Origin: Camellia lanceoleosa
Taxonomy: Eukaryota; Streptophyta; Magnoliopsida; Ericales; Theaceae
DNA length: 64,000 nt
Direction: 5' to 3'
NCBI GenBank assembly: GCA_025200525.1
Contig: CM045763.1
Coordinates: 153,270,246-153,334,245, forward strand
Within the stretch, counting starts at the first letter, position 1, and the number at the start of each line of letters is the position of its first letter. The position numbers and the translations under genes were made by a program. Of this stretch, positions 36,387 through 47,264 are shown in pieces. The notes beneath the pieces were generated by a model that saw only the letters and a program-made list of their open reading frames with translations, made no database searches and was not told where the DNA came from.

Positions 36387-38748
36387 TGTCACGACCCAAA
36401 CCCAACCTATGGGTTTAGCATCAGAATCGCTAGTAATCCGAGATTACCAAGGCTCCAATAATGTAATACCAAACAGAGTATGTATTCATGGAAGCCAATA
36501 CAGTAAGTAACTAGTGTCCACTGAGTTGTGAAAATCTGTATGTCAAAAACATTTTATGCATTCATACAGTCCAAAATAGTACACTCTATACAATCATTTA
36601 CTGATACCAAGACGGGATCGAATCCTCGATAACAAAGATGTTTATACAAAGAACGGTCTACACAGTATACAAACAAGAGGAGACCGTAGGGACACAAAAA
36701 CACCCCGAGCCATAGCATGGCAACTCGGAACCTCGCAGTGAGGCACATAGGCTGGCTTGACAAAACTGGGGACCAATCCCACGCTCCTAGCTCCGGTCTG
36801 GCTGCTGAGAACCTACATATATATATAAACAGTGAGCTAAAGCCCAGTGAATAACATAAAGCGTAAAGAGGTTATGAATGAATGTCTTTACAGTAATGAA
36901 ATCAATTCATTAAACAGTATTTCAATCTTTCAGTGTTTCAGTCAATCAGTCATATGTGGTACATCCATTAGCCTATAAGCAGTAGGTCCAAAAGGACCGA
37001 GCCTTAACAGACTCCAACAAAGAATGATGATCATCAATCAAGAACATGGTTCCACAAGGAAACCAACAGAGCTCAGAATAAAGAATACCAGTGCTAAGGA
37101 TGCCACAATACGTCTGTTGAATACAGACATACATTCATTCAAGAAACAATATCGCTCAATAAATAATTCACCAAGAATCAAAAGATAACCATTTTGAACG
37201 TATCTTTACACAATTGTTACTCACAGAGATTGGGCTATAGCAGCTAGAGCGCGTCCCCGAGAGCCAACCCTAACAGTAACAAATAGAACACACACTAAGT
37301 TTGCAATCGAAAGGATGGTAATTAAATCCCTAACTTTCCTCGGTATGGTTCTATGTCTAAATCCTCATTAAGATGCTTTAAACTAGGCCTAAGAATGCCT
37401 AGGATGGAATGAGGATGCGAAAATACACTTAGAAAGCAAATTCGCAATTTTTGAACAGGCCTCGCTCGGCGAGTTTCCGCCGAGTGGACAAGCACACAAA
37501 AGCCACGCCGGCGTACATTCCGCCGCCGAGCGATGATGAAAGGTGCAAAAATCTTTGGATGCGCGATTTTCCGCCGGCGTTAAAAGCCCTTTCGAGCGGA
37601 CTGTAAAAACATGCCAAGGAAATACTGGGAGCATGAATTCCCCGCTCGAGCGGCACTTCCCCCGCTCGAGCGGACGGCCAAATTCTGGAAAATCCAGATT
37701 CGACCTCTGAGTTTCAAACCAAGTTTTGATGCTCCAAATTCGATCCTCTTGGGCCCATTTTCTGGAAAACTCTTTCAAACACATAGAATAACAAGTTTTA
37801 AAGCTCAATTTAAGAAGTCAAGGCCCAAGGGTGTTTCAATTAAACTCAATTTCAAACCATTTTCAAGAACAATGCTCAAACATGACATGCATGCCTTCAA
37901 AACAATTTTAAGCTTTAAATCATGCTCAAATGAGCTCAATTCTTTGAAAAGCAAGTTGAAAACCTGGACTATAACAATACCATGAACATGCATGTGACAA
38001 ATTGCCATGAACTTAACTCAAAACCCAACAATATTAACATGCATGCAAGAATTATGCTACAATCCAACGTTCTTGAACTTAAAACATGGTTTGATTCTAC
38101 AATGGAGCCTAGAACATGCAAGGTGAGGTTCAAGACAACAAGAAGACAATGAGTTCCTTACCTAGAGTTCCAATTACAAGGTGAGGAGGTTAAATTATGC
38201 CAATTACACTTCAATTCCAAGCAATCCAAGCCAAAATCTACAAGGCCAAGTCAATTCTCTCTCTCTCTAAACTTCTTCTTTGGTCAGCTAGAGCAAGCAA
38301 AAAGGCTGAGGAAAGCTTTGATCAACATGTTCTAAGGCTTAATATAATATCCTAAGTGGCCCACTAGGAGTGGCAAATATGGTAATTACACCTAAGTTTG
38401 CAATTAACTCACTTTATTCTAATTTAATCGTTCCTAATCAATTTTCAGATAAATATACCATAAAATCAGAAATATTCTACTGATTCTAAAACATCAAACA
38501 GTTCCCAATTCGGCCGCCGATAAGGCCTTCAAGTAACAGTTTAAACACATAAACGCAAACAGATAATTAATCAATTAAACAGATGCAACATGCAATTCAA
38601 TAGATAAACTCATTCGATTTCAGTTTCAATTTCAATCAGTTAGTTCGGTATCTCATTCAGTTCACTTATCAGTCATAATCAGTTCAGTTCATCAGTGATC
38701 AGTAGCTAATTCAGTCGTTAATCGGTAATTATAACGAGGGTTGTTACA
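36387..38748 (-). repeat. 5' LTR of the chromovirus
   Basis: 2362 bp and nearly identical to the 3' LTR, except at 37440-37600, where most CTCGAG cores are shortened. The promoter of the element would be here. Confidence 0.95.
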
Positions 38749-38887
38749 AATGTGAACCTAAGTTTCACTTGGGTTCTCATTATGCATGTGTTCCAGAGAC
38801 ATTGTCAAGTATCTTCTCAGTCACAAGTGTAAAAAATCAAGCTAAAACTTTATTATTACTTCGGCTAATAACAAAGAACAAGAAAGT

Positions 38888-40206
38888 CTAATGATAAAAA
38901 AATTTCAGATTGCAAGTATTCTGGGGTCTTGGTAGCTCTTTGCCTTCGCAATCCTCAAGCCAATATGCCCCGTTGCCCAAGACCGAGATAATTCTATAGG
39001 GTCCTTCCCAATTTGGGTCAAGCTTGCCTTCTCTGGGATCCTTCTTGTTGCCGACGACCTTTCTTAGGACGAGGTCACCAACTTGGAACTCTCGCAGGTT
39101 CACCTTCTCATTATAAGCCTTGGCAAGCTGCTGCTGGTATGCCCCCAACTAAATTGCTGCTTTCTCCCTTCTCTCTTCTAGAAGATCCAGATCTCAGGCT
39201 AAAAATACATCATTAGTTCCATTCTCCACTGCCTGGGTTCTGGTCCCTGGGATGCCGACCTCCAGCGGAATGACTGCTTCTGTGCCATAAGCCATGGCAA
39301 ACGGGGATTCCCTCGTTGATCTTCTTGGCATAGTCCGATATGCCCAAAGTACACTGGGCAATTCATCTACCCACTTTCCCTTTGCTGCTTGCAGCCTCTT
39401 TTTTATCCCATCCAAGATAACTTTGTTGGACGCTTCTGCTTGTCCATTGCTTTGAGGAAAACTTGGGGTCAAAAAATAATTCTTGATTTTGAACTTTACA
39501 CAGAAGCTTTTGATTAGCTTATTGTCAAATTGTGTTCCATTGTCTGCAACTATTGCTCTTGGAATCCCAAACCTGGTAATGATGTTCTTCCAAATGAAGT
39601 TCTTCACATCAATGTCTCGAATCTTGGCAAGAGGTTCAGCTTCTACCCACTTGGTGAAATAATTTGTTGCCACTAGTAAGTACTTCATTTGTCCAGTTGC
39701 TTAAGGTAGTTTTCCGACAAGATCCATGCCCTATTGAGCAAATGGCCAAGGACTGGATACTGGTTCAAGTCGGCTACTAGTTGATGTATCAAAGGTGCAA
39801 ACCTTTGGCACTTCTTGCACTTCTTCACATAAGTTTCGACATCTTTCTGCATATAGGGCCACCAATACCACTAAGTAATGGGTATGTGGGCAAGTGACCT
39901 ACCCCCAGCGTGGCTTCCACATATTTCTTCATGTATCTCGTACAGAAAATCTTCAACCTATGCAGGATGCACACACCTCAGAAGAGTTCCAATAAATGAT
40001 CTTTTGTAGAGGTGTCCCTCTGGGGTCAAACTGAATCTTGCCGACTTCAGTCTGATCTTGTGCGCTTCTTTTCGGTCATCAGGCAGCTTCTCGTCTTTAA
40101 GAAATGCTATTGTTGCATCTATCCAACTTGGTCCCATCTCCACATACATTGCTTCGCGCTCTGTGTTCAATGGTTCTATGCTTGGACCGGGCAAGTAGTC
40201 AACCAT
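38888..40206 (-). pseudogene. Element A integrase
   Basis: The zinc-finger side is preceded by YLPGPSIEPL and PEGHLYKRSF (40206-39958). The core (39688-39194) starts KYLLVATNYFTKWVEAEPL and carries D in VADNGTQFDN and E in PQSNGQAEASNK, with RTMPRRSTRESPFAMAYG following. The C-terminal segment 39148-38888 ends NLKFFYH. Stops and frame changes occur near 39690, 39960 and 39190. The chromovirus insertion begins 140 bases downstream, outside the integrase. Confidence 0.87.
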
Positions 40207-40305
40207 TATCGTCCTTGCCTTTCCAGGTTGTATTGCACTAGCCAGGTTGGCCAGGGCATCAGCGTGACTGTTATCATTTCGGCTAACCTGTTGTAGTCGG
40301 CAATT

Positions 40306-40640
40306 CTAAAACAAGGCCACCAATCTGCCGACTTCCTTTACGTAGGCCAACATCCTTTCGTCTCGGGCTGCGAACTCGCCTGTTGTCTGGTTGACTATAA
40401 GCTGAGAGTCACAGAAGACTATCACCTCATCTACTTCTACTGCTACTGCCAATTTTAGTCCTGCAATCAGTGCTTCATACTTTGCTTCATTGTTTGAGGC
40501 CTTGAACCCCAAACAAATGGATTATTCTAGTATATGACCACTTGGAGATACCAGTACTACTCCTGCCCCTGCTCCTTGTCGGTTTGAACTCTCATCGACA
40601 AACAGCCGAAAGGAGTCACCGATGTAAATGTTGCAGGGCT
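40306..40640 (-). pseudogene. Element A second (archaeal-type) RNase H
   Basis: FKASNNEAKYEALIAGLKLA contains the conserved E, and VIVFCDSQLIVNQTTGEF the D of the RVT_3 / archaeal-type RNase H family. An extra RNase H between the RT-RNase H and integrase is a known trait of Tat-lineage Gypsy elements. The N-terminal D-containing strand is in another frame. Confidence 0.83.
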
Positions 40641-40704
40641 TGAGTTTTTCTTCCTTCCTTTGTTCCGCTGCCCTCGGCTGGGCTTCTCTTTGTTCGCGTG
40701 GACA

Positions 40705-41301
40705 TCATTCACCTCGGCTCAACGGAGCCCGATGTACGATGGCTCCTAGTGTGAACTCGGCCACGAAATCGGCCAAAACTTGACCTTTGATTGATATTCT
40801 GGGTCTATATTTTAGGTCATATTGGCCCAAGGCCACTGCCCATCTGACTATTCTGTCTGTCAGATCTCCCTGTTGCAACAGGGACTTCAAAGGATGTTCA
40901 GTTAGCACCACAATTTTGTGGGCTTGAAAGTAATGGTTCAGCTTCTTTGAAGCCATTACTAAAGCCAGTGTTAACATCTCCAAGGGTAAATACCTGGTTT
41001 TTGCATCAGCCAGGGTTTTGTTTACGTAGTAAACAACCCTTTGTTCCCCTTTTTCTTCTTGGATTACCACCGCACTTACTGCATGTTCCGAAACTGCTAA
41101 GTACAAGAATAGCTCCTCTCCAGGTTCTGAATTTGAGAGAACTGGAGTTGTGGTCAAATATTTTTTCAAGTCGGCCAAGGCGACTTCGTACTTTTTTGTC
41201 CATAAGAAGTCTGTGGCCTTCTTCACTAAGCTGAAGAAGGATTTGCATTTGTCAGAACTTCTACTTATGAACCTATTCAGAGCTGCAGCCCTTCCAGTCA
41301 A
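40705..41301 (-). pseudogene. Element A RT-linked RNase H domain
   Basis: Contains EELFLYLAVSEHAVSAVVIQ, RVVYYVNKTLADAKTRYLPLE and LTEHPLKSLLQ, the standard RNase H arrangement of Ty3/Gypsy RT. In this family the first catalytic D is often replaced (LAVSEHA here), so this domain may have lost activity to the second RNase H. The N-terminal part NRFISRSSDK joins to the RT thumb. Confidence 0.85.
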
Positions 41302-41304
41302 TAT

Positions 41305-42260
41305 CTATACTTGCTTCGCCGATGTTGGGCTTTTCAATTCTAGGATGGCCTTAATCTGATCTGGGTTGGCCTCAATGCCCCTTCTAGTCACCAAGTATCC
41401 CAAGAATTTACCAGATGCACACTTCGATGCATTGAGTCGGAGCCGATATGTTTTTAGGATGTCAAAGACTGTCTTTAAGTCTTCCAGATGGTTCTTAGGC
41501 TCCCTGGTCTTCACGACCATGTCATCGATGTACACCTCCACTGTTCGACCAATTAGGTGTCTGAACATCTTGGTTACCAATCTCTAGTAAGTTGCTCTTA
41601 CATTTTTCAACCCAGAAGGTATCACTCTGTAACAATACAGCCCTTTTGAGGTGATAAACGCAGTCTTTTCCTCATCTGGCCGGTACATGGTTATCTGATG
41701 GTACCCCTTGTAGGCATCTAGGAAGCTCATCCTTCCATGCCCTGAAGTGGCATCCACCAATTGGTCAATCTTGGGTAATGGGAAACTGTCTTTAGGATAG
41801 GCCTTGTTTAAGCTGGTAAAGTCCACGCAGACCCTCCATTTACCATTCTTTTTCTTCATTACTACGATATTTGATAGCCATGTCGGGTAATTTACCTCTC
41901 GAATGGCTTTGGCCTCCAGAAGTCTGTCTATTTCCTCTTCTACTGCCTCAACATGCATTAACGTCGGTCTTCTCGCTCGTTGGATTACAGGTTTTGCCGA
42001 CCTGTCTACGTTCAGTTTATGGCAAATAACCTCAGGGTCAATGCCAGGCATCTCGTAAGGCGTCCAGGAAAATACCTCAATGTTTGCTCTCAAGAAAGCC
42101 TCTAGTTCTTTTTCCTCTTCCCTGGCTAAACCCGAGCCGAGAAGGAAGAAGCGTTCCTCATCCTCTTGCTGGACAAGGATTTTCTTCAGGGCTTCTTCAC
42201 TTTTCTCGGCTAGCTCTTTGTCGACGTCATCTAGGACTTCTACGTAGAGGTAGGCGCGGG
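41305..42260 (-). pseudogene. Element A reverse transcriptase with in-frame amber codon
   Basis: Motifs include GKWRVCVDFTSLNKAYPKD, FPLPKIDQLVD, FLDAYKGYHQI, KGLYCYRVIPSGLKN and, after a stop, VTKMFRHLIGRTVEVYIDDM (active-site YIDD). The stop TAG at 41581-41583 replaces the usual Q of the ATYQRLV segment. No other stop breaks the RT from 42240 to 41305. The same codon is TAG in element B. The 5' side is cut by a hAT-like insertion. Confidence 0.87.
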
Positions 42261-43200
42261 TTGGTTGCGGCCACAGAATCTCCAATCCGCCATCCATCCG
42301 CCAGATTGGCGGATTGGAGAAAATCAATCCACATCCGTCCACCAATCCGGTGGATGTGGATTAAGCGGATTGGTGGTTTGGCGGACGGATGCGAATCTGT
42401 TTGGCAGTTTAAAATTTTATAAATTTTCAACATAATTCAACTTGTGCACTTCCTCAAAAAAAGAAGAAAAAAGTATTATAGTTAATGACTTAAAAAAAAT
42501 ATTACAATCACTGCATGCCTCATTCAAAGCAAGAAAGTTTGAAACTTTAAAATATCACAATCACTGCATGTATCATCTACATACTACAATCACAGCATGC
42601 CTCATTTACATACTACAATCACAGCATGCCTCATCTACATACTACAATCACAGCATGCCTCATCCACATTAAGTATTACAATCTGTGGTTCTTGAAATAT
42701 AAAAACAATTCAAACCACCAAAACCATGAACAGAGTAGTAGTAGAGATTGTATGTCTCTGTATTGTTACATCTATATCTGTTTTTGAAAATAAAAACCAA
42801 CCAGCACATATCATATTTTCTATTTATTATTTTTAGAGAGAGATTTAAAAATAAAAAAAATATAGATAAATAATACGTTTATTTTTTTAATTCAAAAAAG
42901 ATATTTAAGTTGAAAGCTTTTTTTCAACAGAATATTCAAACTCTTTTTTAATTGAAAACACAAACAGAATATTTAAATAAACTGAAAACTCAAAGTCTTA
43001 TAAATTACTAGGGGAGCTCGCGGTTTGGCGGTTCGGTTGCGGCCAAAGGAACCTCAAATCCGCCATTCGTACGCCAGATTGGCGGATCGGAGAAAATCAA
43101 TCCGCAACCGTCCGTTCGTCATCATGTATCCGTCCAAAATGTGGCGGATCGGTTTGGTTCGGTCGGTTTTAGCGGATCGGTATATCCGTTGCTCACCCCT
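42244..43200. mobile_element. hAT-like non-autonomous composite element
   Basis: The right end AGGGGTGAGCAACGG (read inward) and left end AGAGGTAGGCGCGGG resemble each other. Flanks are ACTTCTAC at 42236-42243 and ACTTCCAC at 43201-43208, an 8-bp duplication with one difference. A near-complete short copy with AGGGG start lies at 43014-43200, and a direct repeat of its first 90 bases is at the left end, so this looks like two related copies. It also holds a 29-bp tandem repeat. No transposase. Confidence 0.72.
42582..42667. repeat. 29-bp tandem repeat in the hAT-like element
   Basis: The unit ATACTACAATCACAGCATGC + CTCATCTAC is repeated three times exactly or nearly so, with a diverged fourth unit upstream from 42547. 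Confidence 0.85.
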
Positions 43201-43385
43201 ACTTCCACGTCCTCATCTTCGATCTCTACTGTTTCTGGTTCTTGTATGCTGCAGATGGATTTCATCGCTGCCATGGAGCAGTTCTTTGCCTGCAGCTGAT
43301 CCCCTCTGACCTCCTATATTCTATGCTCTGTTGGGAACTGCAAAAGCTGATGCAATGTTGAGAGAACAGCCCCCATTACATGCAG

Positions 43386-43982
43386 CTATGGCCTTCCCAA
43401 GATAGCATTGTAGGGAGAGGGTGTGTCGATTATGGTGAATTCTGTTTTTATCTTTTTGGTTCCAGCCTGCACCTCCAAGCTTGCTGCTCCCAGTGGCCAA
43501 GTCGGCGTTCCATTGAACCCAACCATTGGGCTCTTAGACTGCTCCATATCATCTGGATGAAGGCCAAGCTCCTTGTAACACCTGACATACATGATGTCAC
43601 AAGAGTTGCCTTGGTCAATTAGGATGCGCTTTACTTGGCACTCCCTAACTTGGAAGGATACTACCAAGGCATCGTTATGTGGATGCTGCACCATCTCAAG
43701 ATCGGCTTCAGTAAAGGACATTACTGGTCCCTGGCACTCCTCGGCCCGAGGTTTTTTCTCCCGGACCTGGTACATATGCTGCAAGTGCTTTACCTTCTGG
43801 GTCTCCCCCCGTATTTCGTTTTCGTTGACCTTCGAGTGAATTACATTAATTACCCGAGGTCCCCATGTTGCCAGGCCGTGAGGTGGAGCTGCTGGTGCCT
43901 GAGGCAGTTTTGTCTGCTTTTCCCTTGTCCTGGCTTCATCTACAAGGTCCCTTAAATAGGCTTGCCTTACCAAGTCTTCCAA
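43386..43982 (-). pseudogene. Element A protease
   Basis: The frame has ALVVSFQVRECQVKRILIDQ followed by GNSCDIMY: the LIDQG(N/S)SCDIMY active site, where Q replaces the usual S or T next to the catalytic D, is typical of Tat-lineage proteases. The end TIIDTPSPYNAILGRP is the flap or C-terminal motif. The frame has no stop, but its link to RT is broken by the hAT-like insertion. Confidence 0.87.
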
Positions 43983-44006
43983 GTGTGCTTTCAGAGCTCT
44001 GCAACC

Positions 44007-45521
44007 CTAAGTCAGATGCCCATCTTCGTTGTGGTAAGCACAATGCTTACCAAGGCTTCTTCCCATAAACTCTCCTGGTACCCTTGCTGGTACTCTGAAA
44101 TAGGGTTGTGTTCGGATTTTATCCAAGACTTTGTGAATTGAAATTCGGAATACAGTTGTGATTGCCTGTGCAGCCCTCAGTCCTATCGCTTGTTTGTTGG
44201 ATCCATTGTTACATCGGCCTCGCATCGGCGAGCCATTTCCTTTCTCTTGCTTTGTCTCCTTAGTCCCTGGCGTGTCTTCCTCGGCTCTGGCATATTTCTC
44301 AATTCTGGCCATGAGCTCTTCCATGCTTTTTGGTAATGTCTTTGCCAATGACTTTCGTAGTAGACAATCATCTTTTAGACCGTTCTTGAAAGACACGACC
44401 GCCACCTCTTGGTTGCACTCGGGTATTCGGTTGAATACCTCATAATACCTTTTAGCATAGGCTCTCAGGCTTTCGTCCTTGCCAATTTTCAGAGCCATCA
44501 GGGCGTCTACCCTTAACGGTTGTAGTTTGTTTGTTACAAACCTGGCCACAAACATCTCGGCCAGGCCTTCCCAGGTTTTCATAGTTCCTCTCGGGAACTT
44601 GTGAAACCAGTCTGATGCAATTTCTCCGAAGGATGAGGGGAACACCTTGCAAAGCAACGGCTCGTTCCCGGTGTATAACGCCATCGAATTCAGGTACAAA
44701 CCGACGTGAAAGTGGGGTCCGACTTCCCGTCGTAAATCTAGAATCTCGGCATGCTAAACTTCTTCGGGGCTTCGAATTTGTCCAATTCTACCGAGAATGG
44801 CATTCTCCGCTTGACCGGGGAGGTTACCTCGGCATCTTATTGCCTCCTCTGTAGGTAATCCCTTAGGTCCTCCTTGGTCCGACCAGGAACTCGGCTATCT
44901 CCCGACTTCAGCCTTTTAGATGCACTACTCTCAGTTTCGTTGTGAGCCCTCTTCGACCTTTCTCCATTAGTTGCGTCGAAGCACAACTCTTGCCTTTGAA
45001 CATGCCGATGTTCCTTGGGGTATGGTTCCTTGGTGCGATGTGTCCTTCAAGATTCTTCCCTTCTCGACTCTCCTCGCCCGACCTCCCTTGAAGGCCGGTG
45101 AGAGTGTTTTTCGCTCTGGTGTCTTTGGGGATCGAGGGATTTTACGCCCATCTTGTCGGGCATCTTTCTTGGCCCCTGGAATCGGTGTATCTTGTAATGG
45201 GAACGGTGACTGCATGACGTTGTTCTGCATCATGAAATTGACGACCGTTTGTAGATCCGCCATTTTGTTCGTCATTCCCTTTACCTCATCGTCCCTCCGT
45301 AGGTATCTATCCTTCCATACCTAAAGGTCATCCTCGTTGTAATACTCACTTTGGTCCGTTTTCTTTGGTATGTCGCCTTCCTGGCCGACGTCTTTTCCTC
45401 CGTGATTCTTATCACGAGTCTTTTCGTTGCAGTTGTTTTCTTCGACGTCAAGGTTAACAGGTTTCCCACTCCCAGTAACAGTGTCATCCCCAATCTTCTC
45501 TTTCTGTCCGTCGTTGGCCAT
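44007..45521 (-). pseudogene. Element A Gag
   Basis: A likely start is ATG at 45521 (MANDGQKEKIGDD). The N-terminal acidic and basic part is in broken frames at 45521-44967. The Retrotrans_gag (PF03732) core is at 44699-44007: FPSSFGEIASDWFHKFPRG, TWEGLAEMFVARFV and LRAYAKRYYEVFNRI. It ends with CAYHNEDGHLT, half of a CCHH/CCHC-like knuckle characteristic of Tat Gag. Three or more frameshifts. Confidence 0.85.
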
Positions 45522-45540
45522 CTATTCTTCTTTCTTTCCC

Positions 45541-45556
45541 ACAGACGGCGCCAAAT
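45541..45556 (-). promoter_or_regulatory. Primer binding site of element A
   Basis: Next to the 5' LTR the minus strand reads ATTTGGCGCCGTCTGTGGG. The TGGCGCC core is complementary to a tRNA-Asp-type 3' end. Element B has the same PBS. Confidence 0.85.
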
Positions 45557-46412
45557 TGTGTGAGTGAATTTCTGACCACACTGCCAACTTAATATTCAAC
45601 TAGGGAGCACTGGCGAAATAGATGGTGCCTGAATGACCTGCAACAGAAAGAAGAGATTCCGGCGGTGGTTTGTCCACCCGGGGGCACTACGATGATCAAG
45701 TCAGTTATCTCTCAAAGATAGCAAAAGTGCTTAACTCACTATTCAAAATATAACTTGCGTACCTTAGACCCGTGAGGGTGACTCTCTTTTGTAGCCAATA
45801 CAATCCTAGTCCCAATAGAAGTTTAACTCTAATGGACTTAGGATTACTGCTAATCTTGGACTCCCAGTAGGATTATGATAAACTCTCCCGTTTGTTTTCA
45901 GATATAGAATGGAGGGGATTGATAGTGAGGGGATTAATAGTGAGGAATTGTTAAATTATTTTTATATAAAAAAAATATAAAAATTAAACATTAATATTTT
46001 AAAAAAAATTCTCAATATATAAAAAATAAAAAAATTTATAATCCCCTCACTATTTTTCTAATACCATCTCTACCTCCTCACTATGAATCCCCCTTCCAAG
46101 GGTATTAGTAGTCCCAAGGCCATCTCTCAAAACAAACGAGGTATTAGTAATACCGAGGTATTAATAGTCTCAATCCCCTTCCTATAACCCCAAACAAATG
46201 GGGCCAAGAGTCTTATCTTTACCTAAACTGAAGTCTTCTCTCATTCTAGGACTCTTATCCCTTATCCGTTTATCCCGGATTCCGATATCTTCGGAGATAA
46301 CATCGGCCTAGCCGAGATGATCTCGGCATTATGACCAGGACACGTAGCATTTCGGCTGACACTTCGGCGTCACCTTGGCTACGTGTTGGTACTCGGAAAA
46401 TATGTCCCCACA
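45557..46412 (-). repeat. 5' LTR of element A, enlarged by a MITE
   Basis: TGTGTGAGTG to CCCACA; 856 bp against 539 bp for the partner LTR, because of a 317-bp insertion at 45888-46204. The TATA box seen in the partner is altered here (CTACAAAAGAG, 45785-45795). Confidence 0.93.
45888..46204. mobile_element. Tourist-like MITE in the 5' LTR of element A
   Basis: The sequence is absent from the partner LTR. Ends CCGTTTGTTTT and AAACAAATGGGGCC are inverted relative to each other. The TSD is not clean. The interior has multiple ATTAATAG and CCCCTCACTAT motifs. Confidence 0.75.
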
Positions 46413-46657
46413 ACTAGCTTGATAAAAATAAACACTAAAAAGATGTTTTTGAATTTTTAGAAATAAAAAGAAAAAGAAAACAATGTAAAAATTATAAGTG
46501 TTTTCAAAAAAAAAATTATCAAATTAATTTTTAGTGTTTTTTAAAAAATAAATTATTAAAACGAAATTAAAACATCTATTTTGTGGGTTAAATTCTAGGA
46601 CTCTGTTTTTATATCCTCTAGCCAGCTTTGTTAGGGGTTTGTTATTGTTTCTCTTGT

Positions 46658-46773
46658 AATCTCTCTGTGCAAAAAATACGAGGACACAATACTTGGGAGA
46701 AAAAAAAAAAGGAAAAATCTCTCTGTGCAAAAAATACGAGGACACAATACTTGGGAGAAAAAAAAAAAGGAAA
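46658..46773. repeat. Direct duplication of 58 bp next to the tRNA-His gene
   Basis: Two identical 58-bp units (AATCTCTCTGTGC... to ...AAAAGGAAA) lie head to tail, just downstream of the tRNA in its own sense. Confidence 0.95.
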
Positions 46774-46786
46774 AATAGAAAACATT

Positions 46787-46857
46787 GTGGCTGCTGGGAT
46801 TCGAGCCCAGGTCTCCACGGCCACAACGTGGAATTCTTACCACTAAACTACAGCCAC
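46787..46857 (-). tRNA. tRNA-His (anticodon GTG)
   Basis: The minus strand reads GTGGCTG at the 5' acceptor arm and CAGCCAC at the 3' end. The A box is TAGTTTAGTGG, the B box GGCTCGAATCC, and the anticodon loop CGTTGTGGC contains GTG. All four stems pair. It matches the plant nuclear tRNA-His form. No intron, and CCA is not encoded, as expected for a eukaryote. Downstream TTTT and TTTTT (46770s on the minus strand) act as pol III terminators. A TATA-like TATAATTTAG lies about 25-30 bases upstream. It delivers histidine in cytosolic translation. Confidence 0.97.
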
Positions 46858-46858
46858 T

Positions 46859-47255
46859 AATGATTCTGTTTCTCTTCACTAAATTATATCACTCATAACC
46901 TTGGGAGAATATCAAAAATTTGAAAGTAGAAAAATAATTACAAAATGATAGAAGTACAAGTAATTTATACATTGAATTATGCAAGAATGTCTTGTACTTT
47001 CATCACTTTATAATTATTTTATGGCAATAACATTTTTCTGCAATTGTTCCCATAATATTTCTTGGCATCACATATTTGTATAGAAGTTTATGATCATTGT
47101 GAGGTGTTTGTTAGGTTAGATTTATAAAGTGATTGTCTGTTCATATAACAATAAGTGAACACATGAAAAATAAAAAATAAAGATACCACATATCATATAT
47201 GTCATATTTAGGGATGTTTTCACAGAATTGGCTTTTTAGAATGAAATTGTACTTA
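46859..47255. other. Intergenic DNA, nothing recognised
   Basis: AT-rich, no ORF with similarity that I can see. Confidence 0.5.
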
Positions 47256-47264
47256 AAAAAATTA

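Larger units (their letters stand above)
29355..38748 (-). mobile_element. Chromovirus (Tekay/Del-like Ty3/Gypsy) inserted in element A
   Basis: A full-length element of 9394 bp with LTRs 29355-31738 and 36387-38748 and a perfect 5-bp duplication AATGT at 29350-29354 and 38749-38753. The order on the minus strand is gag, zinc knuckle, protease, RT, RNase H, integrase, chromodomain. The LTRs are nearly identical outside one cluster, so this insertion is younger than element A. All frames are broken by indels, so it cannot move on its own. Confidence 0.95.
22138..46412 (-). mobile_element. Tat-like Ty3/Gypsy LTR retrotransposon (element A), heavily nested
   Basis: Two LTRs in the same orientation (22138-22676 and 45557-46412) enclose gag, protease, RT, dual RNase H and integrase on the minus strand and an extra gene on the plus strand. 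A perfect 5-bp duplication ACTAG lies at 22133-22137 and 46413-46417. Four later insertions account for about 13 kb, leaving about 11 kb for the element. About 30 differences in the first 340 bp of the LTR pair (by eye) mark it as old. The two RNase H domains, PBS type and the extra antisense ORF fit the Tat lineage. Confidence 0.93.
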
